This document shows, piece after piece, positions 25,634 through 33,369 of a DNA stretch of 64,000 nucleotides. The notes under the pieces were generated by a model. That model was not told the origin of the DNA. It ran no database searches and saw only the letters and a list, made by a program, of their open reading frames with translations. Location: positions 372,001-436,000 of the forward strand of contig NZ_JAQZAM010000002.1 in assembly GCF_028737215.1 (NCBI RefSeq), read 5' to 3'. The position numbers and the translations under genes were made by a program. The number at the start of each line of letters is the position of its first letter. The first letter of the stretch is position 1. This DNA is from Actinomycetospora chibensis (GTDB lineage: Bacteria > Actinomycetota > Actinomycetes > Mycobacteriales > Pseudonocardiaceae).

Positions 25634-25989
25634 GACGGCCCCCCGCTCTCGCCGGGCTGTGGGTCCACAGGCACGCCTGAGCCGGCGTGTGCGAGCCAAT
25701 AGCCGCCGCCAGAGCGGGCGAGCTGGAACTGCGTTCCCTCCCCCGTCATGCGCTTCGCCCACACCTGGGCGGCCTCGTCGGTCATCGCCTCGTCGGTGCG
25801 TCCGACCAGCGCCGCGTCGACGAACAGGGCCCACGTGATCGGCCCACCGCACGGCGCATCCCCCAACACGAGACCGAGGACCGGGGCCGCGACATCCGCG
25901 CGGACCAGCTCGACCCCCAGCAGCAGCGGCCGCGTCGTCTGTGCCGGCTCACCGACTCGTGCACTCGGCGCCGGCCTGCGACTAGGCAT
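25630..25989 (-). CDS. Hypothetical transfer-operon protein
   Basis: A 119-residue protein with no clear membrane segment; the middle is moderately hydrophobic (VLGLVLGDAPCGGPITWALF). It starts at ATG 25989, overlapping the end of the upstream gene by 8 bp, and ends in the traD start. No family recognised. The tight overlaps on both sides support a real gene. Confidence 0.6.
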   Translation of the reverse strand: MPSRRPAPSARVGEPAQTTRPLLLGVELVRADVAAPVLGLVLGDAPCGGPITWALFVDAALVGRTDEAMTDEAAQVWAKRMTGEGTQFQLARSGGGYWLAHAGSGVPVDPQPGESGGPS

Positions 25990-26518
25990 CGGTGTCTCCT
26001 TCCACGTCGTGGCGCCACACCTCGAGTGCCGCCGCGCGGCGTGCGCAGTCGTCGTGATGGCCGGTCTCCCGGTCGTCGGGGTGTGCAGCGAACGGCCCGG
26101 TGTCGCGGACCCGACCGCGGCACGTCGTGCAGGTCCACACCGCTGAAGTCAGCTGAACGCCGGCCGCGGGTGGTGGAGGTCGGTGCTCGATGAGCCACTC
26201 CCACGCCGCCTCATCGCGGGTGCTCCCGCCGGCGTCGGCGGGGAGCCCGAGGGCATGGCCGATGGCGTCCCAGCTGTGGCCGGCGCTCCGAGCGCGCAGC
26301 GCTGAGTTCCGCAGCGCCCCGATCGCGACGTCGGCAACGAGTCGTCCCGCCCGCACTCCGGTGAGCGGGTCGTCCAGCACGGGACGGGAGAGCCCGTGGA
26401 AGCCCTCGATCGGCTCTTGGTGTTCGGCTGCGTCGAACGCGGTGACCGCCACCTCGCGCACGAGCTCGCGGGTCCTCCACGCCGCCTGTTCGCGTCGACT
26501 CACCTCGAGCGCGCTCAT
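25982..26518 (-). CDS. Hypothetical protein with Cys/His motif
   Basis: A 178-residue protein. The C-terminal third has CTTCRGRV followed by a His-rich stretch and HHDDC, an arrangement that could bind zinc. The middle part (SAGHSWDAIGHALGLPADAG) looks like a helix-turn-helix of the type found in small actinobacterial DNA-binding proteins. ATG 26518 overlaps the whiB stop (ATGA). It may be an element-specific regulator; no family name is certain. Confidence 0.55.
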   Translation of the reverse strand: MSALEVSRREQAAWRTRELVREVAVTAFDAAEHQEPIEGFHGLSRPVLDDPLTGVRAGRLVADVAIGALRNSALRARSAGHSWDAIGHALGLPADAGGSTRDEAAWEWLIEHRPPPPAAGVQLTSAVWTCTTCRGRVRDTGPFAAHPDDRETGHHDDCARRAAALEVWRHDVEGDTDA

Positions 26519-26916
26519 CGGGGATCAGCCCCTTGAGTGGGCGCCGACTGCTCGGAGGGCAGGCGGGAGGCCCAACGCGCGATGGTGCGGACGCTCACCC
26601 CGTACTCGGCCGCGACCTCCGAGTAGGAGGACCCGGCGTCGAGGAGAAGCAGCCACCGCGGCTGTCGCGCCCCGGGGCGTTCGCGCTGCGCCCGAGCTCG
26701 TCGACGCTCGTGCTCGGTCAACCCACCGGCGACTCCGTGTGGAAGACGCTCGAGCGCCTCGGCCAGGCACTGCTCCCGCACGGGGCAGCGCCGGCACACC
26801 GCCTTCGCCGCCGCGACCTGCGTGCGTACCAGGGGCTCGTCCGACGGCTCCGGGAAGAACAGCTCCGGATCCACGCCCCGGCACGCCGCGCGAACCTGCC
26901 AGTTCGTGTCAGCCAT
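26515..26916 (-). CDS. WhiB-family Fe-S regulator with added C-terminal HTH
   Basis: A 133-residue Wbl protein. The four cluster cysteines are at about 12, 41, 44 and 50 (RAACRG; KAVCRRCPVREQC), followed by the Wbl turn GVAGGLTEHERR. Unlike standard Wbl proteins it continues with a second helix-turn-helix-like unit (SYSEVAAEYGVSVRTIARWA). Wbl proteins usually bind RNA polymerase sigma factor; here the extra part could give direct DNA binding. It overlaps ssb by 8 bp upstream and the next gene by 4 bp. Confidence 0.88.
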   Translation of the reverse strand: MADTNWQVRAACRGVDPELFFPEPSDEPLVRTQVAAAKAVCRRCPVREQCLAEALERLPHGVAGGLTEHERRRARAQRERPGARQPRWLLLLDAGSSYSEVAAEYGVSVRTIARWASRLPSEQSAPTQGADPR

Positions 26917-27343
26917 GGCCGCCCACCAGCTCTTCCGTCGAGGCCTCAGCGCTCTCCGGGTCGCCGACGCGGCCGGCAGGCGCGGTCATGCGCTGAGGGC
27001 GTGCCGTGGCATAGCGCAGCGACACCCCGAGGTCGTCGACCTCGAGCTCGATCAGCTGGCGGCGCTGGCCCTCGGCGGTCTCGAAGGACCGCTGCCGCAG
27101 CCGACCGGTCACTACGACTCGGTCGCCCTTGCCCAGCGACTCTGCGGCGTGCTCCGCGAGGTGGCTCCACGCGACACAGCGCAGGAACAGGGCATCGCCA
27201 TCGGTCCACGTGCCCTGCTGGCGGTCGAAGCGCCGGGGTGTGGAAGCGACCGTGAACCCTGCTCGCCCTGCCCCGCTCGGCAGGTACCGCAGCTCCGGCG
27301 CATCGGTCAGGTTGCCGACGATTGTCAGCGTCGTCTCGTTCAT
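26909..27343 (-). CDS. ssb: Single-stranded DNA-binding protein
   Basis: A 144-residue SSB with one OB fold: VGNLTDAPELRYLPSG, FLRCVAWSHLAEHAAESLGKGDRVVVTGRL. The start at ATG 27343 has GAGGAG 6 bases upstream. The acidic tail differs from chromosomal SSB and lacks the DDDIPF tip, as in many plasmid-borne copies. It would coat the single strand during transfer or establishment. It is the first gene of the overlapping transfer operon. Confidence 0.9.
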   Translation of the reverse strand: MNETTLTIVGNLTDAPELRYLPSGAGRAGFTVASTPRRFDRQQGTWTDGDALFLRCVAWSHLAEHAAESLGKGDRVVVTGRLRQRSFETAEGQRRQLIELEVDDLGVSLRYATARPQRMTAPAGRVGDPESAEASTEELVGGHG

Positions 27344-27644
27344 GTCGTTCTCCTCAGAAGTGATCAGCTGCGTCAGTCGCACAGGTGGGTGCGGTGGGGT
27401 CCCGCCGGTTGCGGGTGGAGGCGTCCTGGCTGCCTCCACCCCGCGTGCGGGCGCCGCGGGGCGTCGAGGTCTCCGGGGTCAAGGGCCGGACTCGTCCGGC
27501 CGCGCAGCGGCGCCGCAGGCGCCCTTGAGGCGGGAGGAACGGCTCGCTCACGCTCGGCGGGACCCAACGATTCGGCGTCGCCGGCGGCGCTCCGCCTTGG
27601 CTCCGTGGCCGCGCGGCCTTGAGCGCCTCAGGTCGCGGCAGCCT
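27344..27644. other. Non-coding stretch with several hairpins upstream of ssb
   Basis: About 300 bp with no supportable gene. It holds a 10-bp stem (GGGTGGAGGC at 27413-27422 with GCCTCCACCC at 27432-27441) and a perfect palindrome, GGCCGGACTCGTCCGGCC (27484-27501), then GC-rich inverted repeats up to about 27600. It must contain the promoter for the ssb-traA operon. The hairpin density also suits a terminator for the upstream genes or a single-strand replication or transfer signal. Confidence 0.45.
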
Positions 27645-27872
27645 TCAGCCGTCGGTGGTCGTCTCCGAAGCGCCCGTCAAGGCCGGCGTCGTGGCCTGAT
27701 CCACAGCCGACATCACCCCGCCGATCACTCCCGGCAGGCCCTGACCGGCCGGTGTGCCGATGAACAGCACCAGAGCAACGAGCGAGAACACCACGGCACC
27801 AGCCGCGGACCGAGTCTTCGCACAGATGAACGCGCCCAGTATCGCGAAGAGAATCAGCAGCCCGACACTCAT
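27645..27872 (-). CDS. Small membrane protein
   Basis: A 75-residue protein with two hydrophobic stretches (about residues 3-18 and 24-42). ATG 27872 overlaps the stop of the BldC-like gene by four bases. Similar small membrane proteins are common near the excisionase gene of actinobacterial elements; the function is unknown. Confidence 0.6.
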   Translation of the reverse strand: MSVGLLILFAILGAFICAKTRSAAGAVVFSLVALVLFIGTPAGQGLPGVIGGVMSAVDQATTPALTGASETTTDG

Positions 27873-28117
27873 GACCGCTCTCCACGGAACATGCCCAGCA
27901 GCGGGGAATCTCCGTCCGATCGCTCGGCCGTCGCTTCCGCGACGAGTCCTTCGATCACTGCTGCAGGGATCAGCACTCGACCGCGGATACGGATCGCCCG
28001 CAGCTCCCCGGAGTTGATCGCGCGATAGACCGTCATGCGCGACATCTTGAACATTGCGGCGACCTCGGCCACGTCGTAGAACGTCGGCGCTGTCGCAGTC
28101 CTTTCATTGAGTGTCAC
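27869..28117 (-). CDS. BldC/excisionase-like helix-turn-helix protein
   Basis: An 82-residue protein. Residues about 13-45 form a MerR-like winged helix (YDVAEVAAMFKMSRMTVYRA, then INSGELRAIRIRGRVLI), typical of BldC, AlpA and Xis-type proteins. On an integrative element this is the best candidate for excisionase or master regulator, although it lies far (about 14 kb) from the integrase gene. GTG 28117 is the start. It is divergent from the XRE regulator at 28271. Confidence 0.8.
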   Translation of the reverse strand: MTLNERTATAPTFYDVAEVAAMFKMSRMTVYRAINSGELRAIRIRGRVLIPAAVIEGLVAEATAERSDGDSPLLGMFRGERS

Positions 28118-28207
28118 GGTGTCCTCCGAAGCTCCTCCGTGCTCACCGAGTGGCGGCGAGGCAACGCAAGAGTGCGAGAAAAGCAGGGGACGCCTACACC
28201 ATCAGGC

Positions 28208-28250
28208 GGGACAACTAGGGACGTCTTCGCTAGAATAGAGTCGTCCCTAG
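28208..28250 (+). promoter_or_regulatory. Promoter with flanking inverted repeat for the XRE gene
   Basis: CTAGGGACG (28215-28223) and CGTCCCTAG (28242-28250) form a perfect 9-bp inverted repeat. Between them lies TAGAAT (28231-28236), a good -10 element, with GGGACA 17 bp upstream as -35. A protein bound to both arms would cover the promoter, so autoregulation by the XRE protein is likely. Confidence 0.65.
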
Positions 28251-28270
28251 GCAAGGCGCGGAGGTTCGAG

Positions 28271-29014
28271 ATGGCCAACGAGCGTCTCCGTGACGCCCTG
28301 ATGCACGCCGGGCACTCGACCTCCACCGCAGCCGATCAGGTCGGGGTCGACGCGAAGACCGTCGAACGGTGGCTCACGCAGGATCGCGTTCCGTACCCCC
28401 GCCATCGAGGTGTCCTGGCTGCCCTGGTCGGGCGGAGCGAGTCCTACCTGTGGCCCGCCGCCGTGCCAGCTCAGCGACAGAAGAAGGCCGCGACCTCGGA
28501 GATCGTCGAGACGTTCCCGCACCGCAGCGACGTGCCTGCGCGCCTGTGGGATGACCTGCTGCAGCGGGCGTCAGCACGAATCGACGTGCTGGTGCACGCT
28601 GGGCAGTTCCTCCATGAGCGTCCGAGCTTCATCGCGACGTTGAAGGCCAAGGCGGAGGCCGGCGTCGCGGTGCGGATCGCCTTCGGCGCGCCCGAGAGCG
28701 AGGCCACCGAGCGCCGGAGCGCGGAGGAGAAGCTCGGCCTCGGGGTGCTGGGAGCGCGCATCCGGTACGGCCTCGTCAGCTATCGACCGCTCCTCCGCAC
28801 CGAGGGCGTCGAGTTTCGCTTCCACGAGACCACGCTCTACAACTCGATCTTCCGGTTCGACGATGAGATGATCGTGAACATGCACGTCTTCGGTGTCCCC
28901 GGTCCGCACGCGCCCGCAATGCATCTCCGGAAATTGGCTGCCGGCGACGTGTTCGACACCTACGAGGGCAGCTTCGTGGATGTCTGGGAACAGTCGAAGC
29001 CGGCCGAGTGGTAG
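28271..29014 (+). CDS. XRE-type regulator with DUF5919 domain
   Basis: A 247-residue protein. The N-terminal helix-turn-helix (about 1-60) has STAADQVGVDAKTVERWL. The C-terminal part (about 85-245) fits DUF5919, a domain of unknown function with phospholipase D-like overall pattern (VLVHAGQFLHERPSF; YNSIFRFDDEMIVNMHVFG). ATG 28271 follows GGAGG. Two further genes, a Nudix hydrolase and a convergent HD protein, come directly after. This trio looks like a nucleotide-metabolism or stress unit carried as cargo. Confidence 0.8.
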   Translation: MANERLRDALMHAGHSTSTAADQVGVDAKTVERWLTQDRVPYPRHRGVLAALVGRSESYLWPAAVPAQRQKKAATSEIVETFPHRSDVPARLWDDLLQRASARIDVLVHAGQFLHERPSFIATLKAKAEAGVAVRIAFGAPESEATERRSAEEKLGLGVLGARIRYGLVSYRPLLRTEGVEFRFHETTLYNSIFRFDDEMIVNMHVFGVPGPHAPAMHLRKLAAGDVFDTYEGSFVDVWEQSKPAEW

Positions 29015-29018
29015 CGGC

Positions 29019-29489
29019 GTGGCCAGAACCGATCACTTCAACGACCCGGACGCTCCTCGAGCGAACAGCATCGTCATCGCGGTCAGCGCTTTCGTGCTCG
29101 ACAAGGATGCTCAGTTGCTGATGATCCGTCGCACCGACAACGGCTACTACGCCCTTCCGGGCGGCCGCCACGAACTCGGTGAGACGATGACTCAAACGGT
29201 CGTCCGCGAAACCCAAGAAGAGACTGGGATGACTGTCGAGGTGACGAGCCTCGTCGGCATCTACTCCAATCCCGACCATGTCATGGCCTACGACGACGGC
29301 GAGGTCCGTCAGGAGTTCTCCATCTGCTTCCGAGCTCGGCCCGTCGCCGGCGCACCACGGACGAGCGACGAGTCGAGCGAGGTGGTGTGGGTGCCCCGCG
29401 CGGAGCTCGCCGGCATCGAGGTCCACCCGTCGATCCGCCTCCGGATCGACCATGGCTTCCGGACCGACGCCCCGCCGTACTACACCTGA
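29019..29489 (+). CDS. Nudix hydrolase
   Basis: A 156-residue protein with a full Nudix box: GGRHELGETMTQTVVRETQ followed by EETG. It would cleave a nucleoside diphosphate-linked substrate in the cytosol. GTG 29019 lies 5 bp after the XRE-DUF5919 stop, so the two genes are one operon. DUF5919 regulators and Nudix enzymes often sit together in actinobacteria. The substrate is not predictable. Confidence 0.88.
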   Translation: MARTDHFNDPDAPRANSIVIAVSAFVLDKDAQLLMIRRTDNGYYALPGGRHELGETMTQTVVRETQEETGMTVEVTSLVGIYSNPDHVMAYDDGEVRQEFSICFRARPVAGAPRTSDESSEVVWVPRAELAGIEVHPSIRLRIDHGFRTDAPPYYT

Positions 29490-30043
29490 TCCGCGAGCCC
29501 GACCGCCGTCAGCCACACACGCGATCGACTGATCGCAGCCCGGCGCTCGTCCATGCCGGCATCGAGTGCGCGCGTGACGTAGTGATCGGGGCCGTAGCGC
29601 TCCCGCACCTCAGCCATGCGGTCCTCGAAGCCGAGGTTCGTGCCGTCCGGGCCGGTGGTCATGTCGCAGTACCAGAGCAGGTCGCGGAGCAGTGTCTGCT
29701 CGTCGTCGAACTCGGCGAGCTCGTCGGCAACGCCGAACTCCTCGGCCTCCGCCCATGCCGACGAGTGAAAGGCGACGAGGTCGACGACGCGCTGCGGAGC
29801 GCCGTGGTCGCGGAGATAGCGCGCTCCGTCGAGAGGATGGAAGCCGGTGATCGCGAGGTCGGGCGCGTACCCGACGTCGTGCACCCAAGCCGTCGCCTCG
29901 AGGAGCTCACCGTCCTCACTGAGTTCGCGCGCTATGAGCCGCGCCTTCCCAGCAACGGCAACCACATGGGACCAGCGCCTGGGTAGTGACTCTGCGAGGA
30001 GTTGCCGCGCCTGCTGTTCGGCATCCGACGGCTCGAGAGACAT
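29480..30043 (-). CDS. HD domain phosphohydrolase
   Basis: A 187-residue HD-type protein. Metal-binding residues are visible as RRWSHVVAVAGKA (His), WVHDVGYAP (His-Asp) and GFHPLDGARYL. HD proteins of this size hydrolyse phosphate esters, often of nucleotides. ATG 30043 is chosen because the conserved domain follows directly. It is convergent with the Nudix gene and overlaps it by 10 bp, so the two transcripts run into each other. Confidence 0.8.
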   Translation of the reverse strand: MSLEPSDAEQQARQLLAESLPRRWSHVVAVAGKARLIARELSEDGELLEATAWVHDVGYAPDLAITGFHPLDGARYLRDHGAPQRVVDLVAFHSSAWAEAEEFGVADELAEFDDEQTLLRDLLWYCDMTTGPDGTNLGFEDRMAEVRERYGPDHYVTRALDAGMDERRAAISRSRVWLTAVGLADQV

Positions 30044-30202
30044 CTGAAGCAGCCTAGAGGCGGCCGGCTCGCGTGCGTCGTCTCGACGGAGACGTCGGTA
30101 TCCGTCCCACCTCGACGGACCCGTTGAGCTGGTGCCGAGCTCTCCGCTCCACCCGCACGAGCACTCGCCTCCCTGTTCGTACACCGAGTCGGGGCGCTCC
30201 CG

Positions 30203-30529
30203 TCACCGCGGGGCGTACATGATGACCCCGACTCCGACCAAGCACACCGCTGCGCCGATGACGTCGAACCGGTCAGGTCGGTAGCCGTCGAGCGCCATGC
30301 CCCAGCCCAGCGAACCGGCGACGAAGATGCCGCCGTAGGCGGCGAGGATGCGGCCGAACTGGGCGTCGGGTTGGAACGAGGCGGCGAAGCCGTAGAGGCC
30401 GAGTGCGAGCACCCCGAGAGCGGCGAACCACCAGGCCCGTCCTTCCCGCACGGCCTGCCAGACCAGCCAGGCGCCGCCGATCTCGAACAGCGCTGCGACG
30501 ACGAAGAGAGCGATCGATCGCAGCGTCAC
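30203..30529 (-). CDS. YnfA/UPF0060 small membrane protein
   Basis: A 108-residue protein with four membrane helices; [12 protein letters not shown], then [21 protein letters not shown] are family signatures of YnfA/UPF0060. Members resemble small multidrug resistance-type transporters. GTG 30529 overlaps the MerR stop (GTGA), so it is translated together with the regulator and is probably its target. Confidence 0.9.
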   Translation of the reverse strand: MTLRSIALFVVAALFEIGGAWLVWQAVREGRAWWFAALGVLALGLYGFAASFQPDAQFGRILAAYGGIFVAGSLGWGMALDGYRPDRFDVIGAAVCLVGVGVIMYAPR

Positions 30530-31272
30530 GCGTCGGGCTCGCCGAACAGCTCGTGGACGAGGACCAGGGCGTCTGCCGGTGCCCGCACTTCCATGGTGGG
30601 TGGGTCGGCGAAGTGCAGGCTGAGGTCGAAGAAGCTGCAGCAACCGGACTCGGCCGCGGCGAGCTCGGCGAGTTCGCCGACGTGGGCCCTCGCCGGGTCG
30701 AAGGTCAACCTGACCCCGTCCGGGATGGCGACCCGACCTGTCACCGCGGTGAGAGCCGCTCGCCACCGGTCGGCACGCTCGGTGCGCTCGGAGCCGTCGA
30801 GGGTGCAGACGATGGCGGGACCGTCGTTCGTAGACGCGAGGGGCAGCGCCATGAGGTTGGGCGCTGTCGGATGGTCCTGACCGAGGAAGGCGCAGGAGGG
30901 GTCGCACGGACCGTCCCGATCGATGGCCGCGAGTTGCTGCTGGGCGCGCTGGAGCCGGCGGCCCGCGAAGTCGCGGAGCTGGGCGATGCGTTCCTCAGTG
31001 TCGGCGAGGTGGCGCTCCAGCAGTGGCGCGAGCTCCCCTTGGACGTCCGAGCACAGGCCGTGCTCCCACGGGTCGAGCAGACGACGTATCTCGGGCAGCG
31101 GCAGACCGAGGCTCTTCGCCGTGCCGATGAAGTTCAGCCGGTCCACCGCGTCGTCGTCGAAGAGGCGGTAGCCCGAGGACGATCGCCGCGCGGGAAGGAG
31201 ACCTTCCGAGTCGTAGAAGCGCACCGTGCTCGCCGGGACCCCGCTGCGACTCGCCAACTCAGACACCTTCAA
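30526..31272 (-). CDS. MerR-family regulator with Cys-rich C-terminal part
   Basis: About 248 residues. The N-terminal winged helix reads [20 protein letters not shown], and [14 protein letters not shown] is the MerR wing. After the dimer helix come [12 protein letters not shown] and [14 protein letters not shown], Cys clusters that may bind a soft metal or thiol. TTG 31272 gives the usual MKVSELA start, with GAGG upstream; GTG 31281 is an alternative. A MerR-type promoter lies just upstream (31290-31320). The ynfA gene follows by overlap. Confidence 0.85.
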   Translation of the reverse strand: MKVSELASRSGVPASTVRFYDSEGLLPARRSSSGYRLFDDDAVDRLNFIGTAKSLGLPLPEIRRLLDPWEHGLCSDVQGELAPLLERHLADTEERIAQLRDFAGRRLQRAQQQLAAIDRDGPCDPSCAFLGQDHPTAPNLMALPLASTNDGPAIVCTLDGSERTERADRWRAALTAVTGRVAIPDGVRLTFDPARAHVGELAELAAAESGCCSFFDLSLHFADPPTMEVRAPADALVLVHELFGEPDA

Positions 31273-31289
31273 CCCGTTCACCTCATCGA

Positions 31290-31320
31290 CGCTAAACCTC
31301 GAAGTCGACTCGAAGGTCAA
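31290..31320 (-). promoter_or_regulatory. MerR-type promoter with 19-bp spacer
   Basis: On the minus strand TTGACC (-35) and TTAGCG (-10) are separated by 19 bp containing a dyad centred on GTCGAC with ACCT/AGGT ends. This is the distorted promoter shape that MerR-type activators need, and it resembles SoxR-like operators. It drives the MerR-YnfA pair and overlaps the end of the MFS gene. Confidence 0.75.
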
Positions 31321-32477
31321 GCTCGAGACCGGGTCAGGCGGGTGAACGCGAGCACGCATGCCCAGGCCCCGGTCGCGACGACGAGGAAGGCGACGAAGAC
31401 GCCGTCGTAGCCGAGCTGCGGGGCGAGCGTGGCCGCGCCGACGGGTGCGACGAGGCCTGCGATGCCCCAGCTGGTGAACACGAGGCCGTAGGTGGTGCCG
31501 AAGCGTTCGCCCGGGACCACGTCTGAGGTGGCCGCCGGCGTCAGCGTCGACAGCGCGCCGTACTGGGTGCCGAGCAGGAGCAGGGCAGCCAGAGCGAGGG
31601 CTCCGCTCGCGCCGAGAGCCAGGGGGATGCACGCGAGCACCAGCAGCGCCGAGTTGGCGTGGAGCGCGGCCCGCCGGCCGATGCGGTCGGAGAGGGGGCC
31701 GGCGATGAGCCGGCCCGCGAAGTAGCCGAGGTTGAGCAGTACCACCGCGAGCGTCACGACGGCCACGTCTCCGGCGAGACTTCCAGCCTGGGCGAAGGCC
31801 GCGAGAGCGGGCGCGCTGCCGAGGCCGAACGCCAGCCACAGTGCGACGACGGGTCCGCTCGGGCGGGTCGGGCGGTTGCTGCGGTCGCGCTGCCGCCGGG
31901 AGGTGGGCGCGGCGCCGGGCACGAGGATCGCCGCGACGGCGAGCAGGACACCGAGCGCGCCGGCCAGGATGACGAAGGTCCAGCTGCGACCCACCGCGGC
32001 CAGTAGCGCTGAAGCAAGCGGGGCGAGGACGGCGGTCCCGGCGGCGTAGGCGCTGACGACCAGGCCGAGGGCGAGACCGCGTCCGGAGGCGACGGTCCCG
32101 GCGACGCGGACGGCGGTGGCGTAGCCGAGTCCGGTGGAGCAGCCGACCAGGACGCCGAAGGTCAGGAACAGGACGACCGCCGACGAGGCGGCGGCGCTGC
32201 CCAGCAGGCCGAGCACCGTGCCGCCGAGGGCGATCAGCGCGAGCCGGCGCGGTGGGAACGCATCCGCTGCCCGGCCGCCCGCCAGGACGCCGAGCATGAA
32301 GGCGGCCAGGCCGACGGAGAAGACGCCGGCCAGCAGGGCGTGGCTGACGCCGAGGTCCCGGCCGAGGGAGTCGGTGAAGACGTCCCAGGCGAACAGCGGG
32401 CTGACGGCGAGGTCGAGCAGGACGGCGCCTGTGAGTGCGCGTCGCTTGCTGGCGGTTGCGGCGCCGGTTTCGGCCAC
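31317..32477 (-). CDS. MFS transporter
   Basis: A 386-residue major facilitator with 12 helices. The loop 2-3 motif appears as GGRAADAFPPRR and the loop 8-9 repeat as GPLSDRIGRRA. It resembles oxalate/formate-type (OFA) transporters. The substrate is unknown; the arsenic setting makes an organoarsenical or metal-conjugate exporter possible, but nothing in the sequence proves it. It is divergent from the ECF sigma gene and lies upstream of MerR on the same strand. Confidence 0.8.
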   Translation of the reverse strand: MAETGAATASKRRALTGAVLLDLAVSPLFAWDVFTDSLGRDLGVSHALLAGVFSVGLAAFMLGVLAGGRAADAFPPRRLALIALGGTVLGLLGSAAASSAVVLFLTFGVLVGCSTGLGYATAVRVAGTVASGRGLALGLVVSAYAAGTAVLAPLASALLAAVGRSWTFVILAGALGVLLAVAAILVPGAAPTSRRQRDRSNRPTRPSGPVVALWLAFGLGSAPALAAFAQAGSLAGDVAVVTLAVVLLNLGYFAGRLIAGPLSDRIGRRAALHANSALLVLACIPLALGASGALALAALLLLGTQYGALSTLTPAATSDVVPGERFGTTYGLVFTSWGIAGLVAPVGAATLAPQLGYDGVFVAFLVVATGAWACVLAFTRLTRSRA

Positions 32478-32715
32478 GGATCACATGGTGACGGCTGAGT
32501 TGCTGCACCGTCCCCCAGACGCGGAACTCGAGTGGCGCCACAGCCGACCCTCCGTAGCAGCGGCGCCGGGTTCCCCCGTGGCAGTAGCGGCGTGTTCGCC
32601 CCAACTGCCACGCGCGCCAGGCCGCGAGATCGCTGCGGCGGTGCTGCGTCCTTTCGACCGGTCTGCCGTCTGTGGGACTGTCCATCTCTATCCCGCACCC
32701 ATGACGGGGGTCGGC

Positions 32716-33321
32716 GTGACAACATCAACTCATAAGCTTGTGGTCGACCCGGGCAGCCGGACGGAGGACGTCTGGCGGGAGTTCGGGGCGCAGCTGCGCG
32801 CGTTCGTGCAGCGGCGGGTCGCCGATCCGCAGCGCGCGGAGGACGTCCTCGGTGAGATCGTGCTGCGTATCCACCGCAATCTCGGACGGGTCGAGGACCA
32901 CGAGCACCTGACGCGGTGGGTCTATCGGATCACCCGCAACGCGATCGTCGACGAGTACCGGCGGGCCGAGCGGGAGCATGCCCGGGAGCGCGCTCTGCCC
33001 GACGACGCTGCCGAGCTCGCCGGCGAGGTCGACGACGAGGATGACCCGACGGTGCTCCGGGAGCTGGCGGCGTGCATGCGGCCGCTGCTCGAGGGGTTGC
33101 CACCCGAGCAGCGCCGGGCGTTGGAGCTGACCGATCTGGAGGGGCTGACCCAGGTCGACGCGGCCGGGCGCGAGGGTGTGTCGGTCTCGGGGATGAAGTC
33201 GAGGGTGCAACGTGGCCGGCGTCGACTGGCGGAGTTGCTCGGTCGGTGCTGCGAGCTGACCCTCGACGCGCAGGGCACGCCGATGGACTACACCCGGCCG
33301 CCCGGCTGTCGGTGTGGCTGA
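32716..33321 (+). CDS. ECF-type sigma factor, SigZ-like
   Basis: About 201 residues. Region 2 (EFGAQLRAFVQRRVADPQRA, then RWVYRITRNAIVDEYRR) and region 4 (LPPEQRRALELTDLEGLTQV, then GVSVSGMKSRVQRGRRRL) are clear. The C-terminus ends in PPGCRCG, a Cys-containing tail that might sense metal. GTG 32716 is preferred for its GGGGG site; ATG 32701 is also in frame. No anti-sigma gene is next to it. It sits between an MFS gene and an ArsI-type gene. Confidence 0.82.
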   Translation: MTTSTHKLVVDPGSRTEDVWREFGAQLRAFVQRRVADPQRAEDVLGEIVLRIHRNLGRVEDHEHLTRWVYRITRNAIVDEYRRAEREHARERALPDDAAELAGEVDDEDDPTVLRELAACMRPLLEGLPPEQRRALELTDLEGLTQVDAAGREGVSVSGMKSRVQRGRRRLAELLGRCCELTLDAQGTPMDYTRPPGCRCG

Positions 33322-33369
33322 GTTCCCGGGTCGGGGTCCCGCTGACGGCGGGACCCCGACCCGGCGCCG

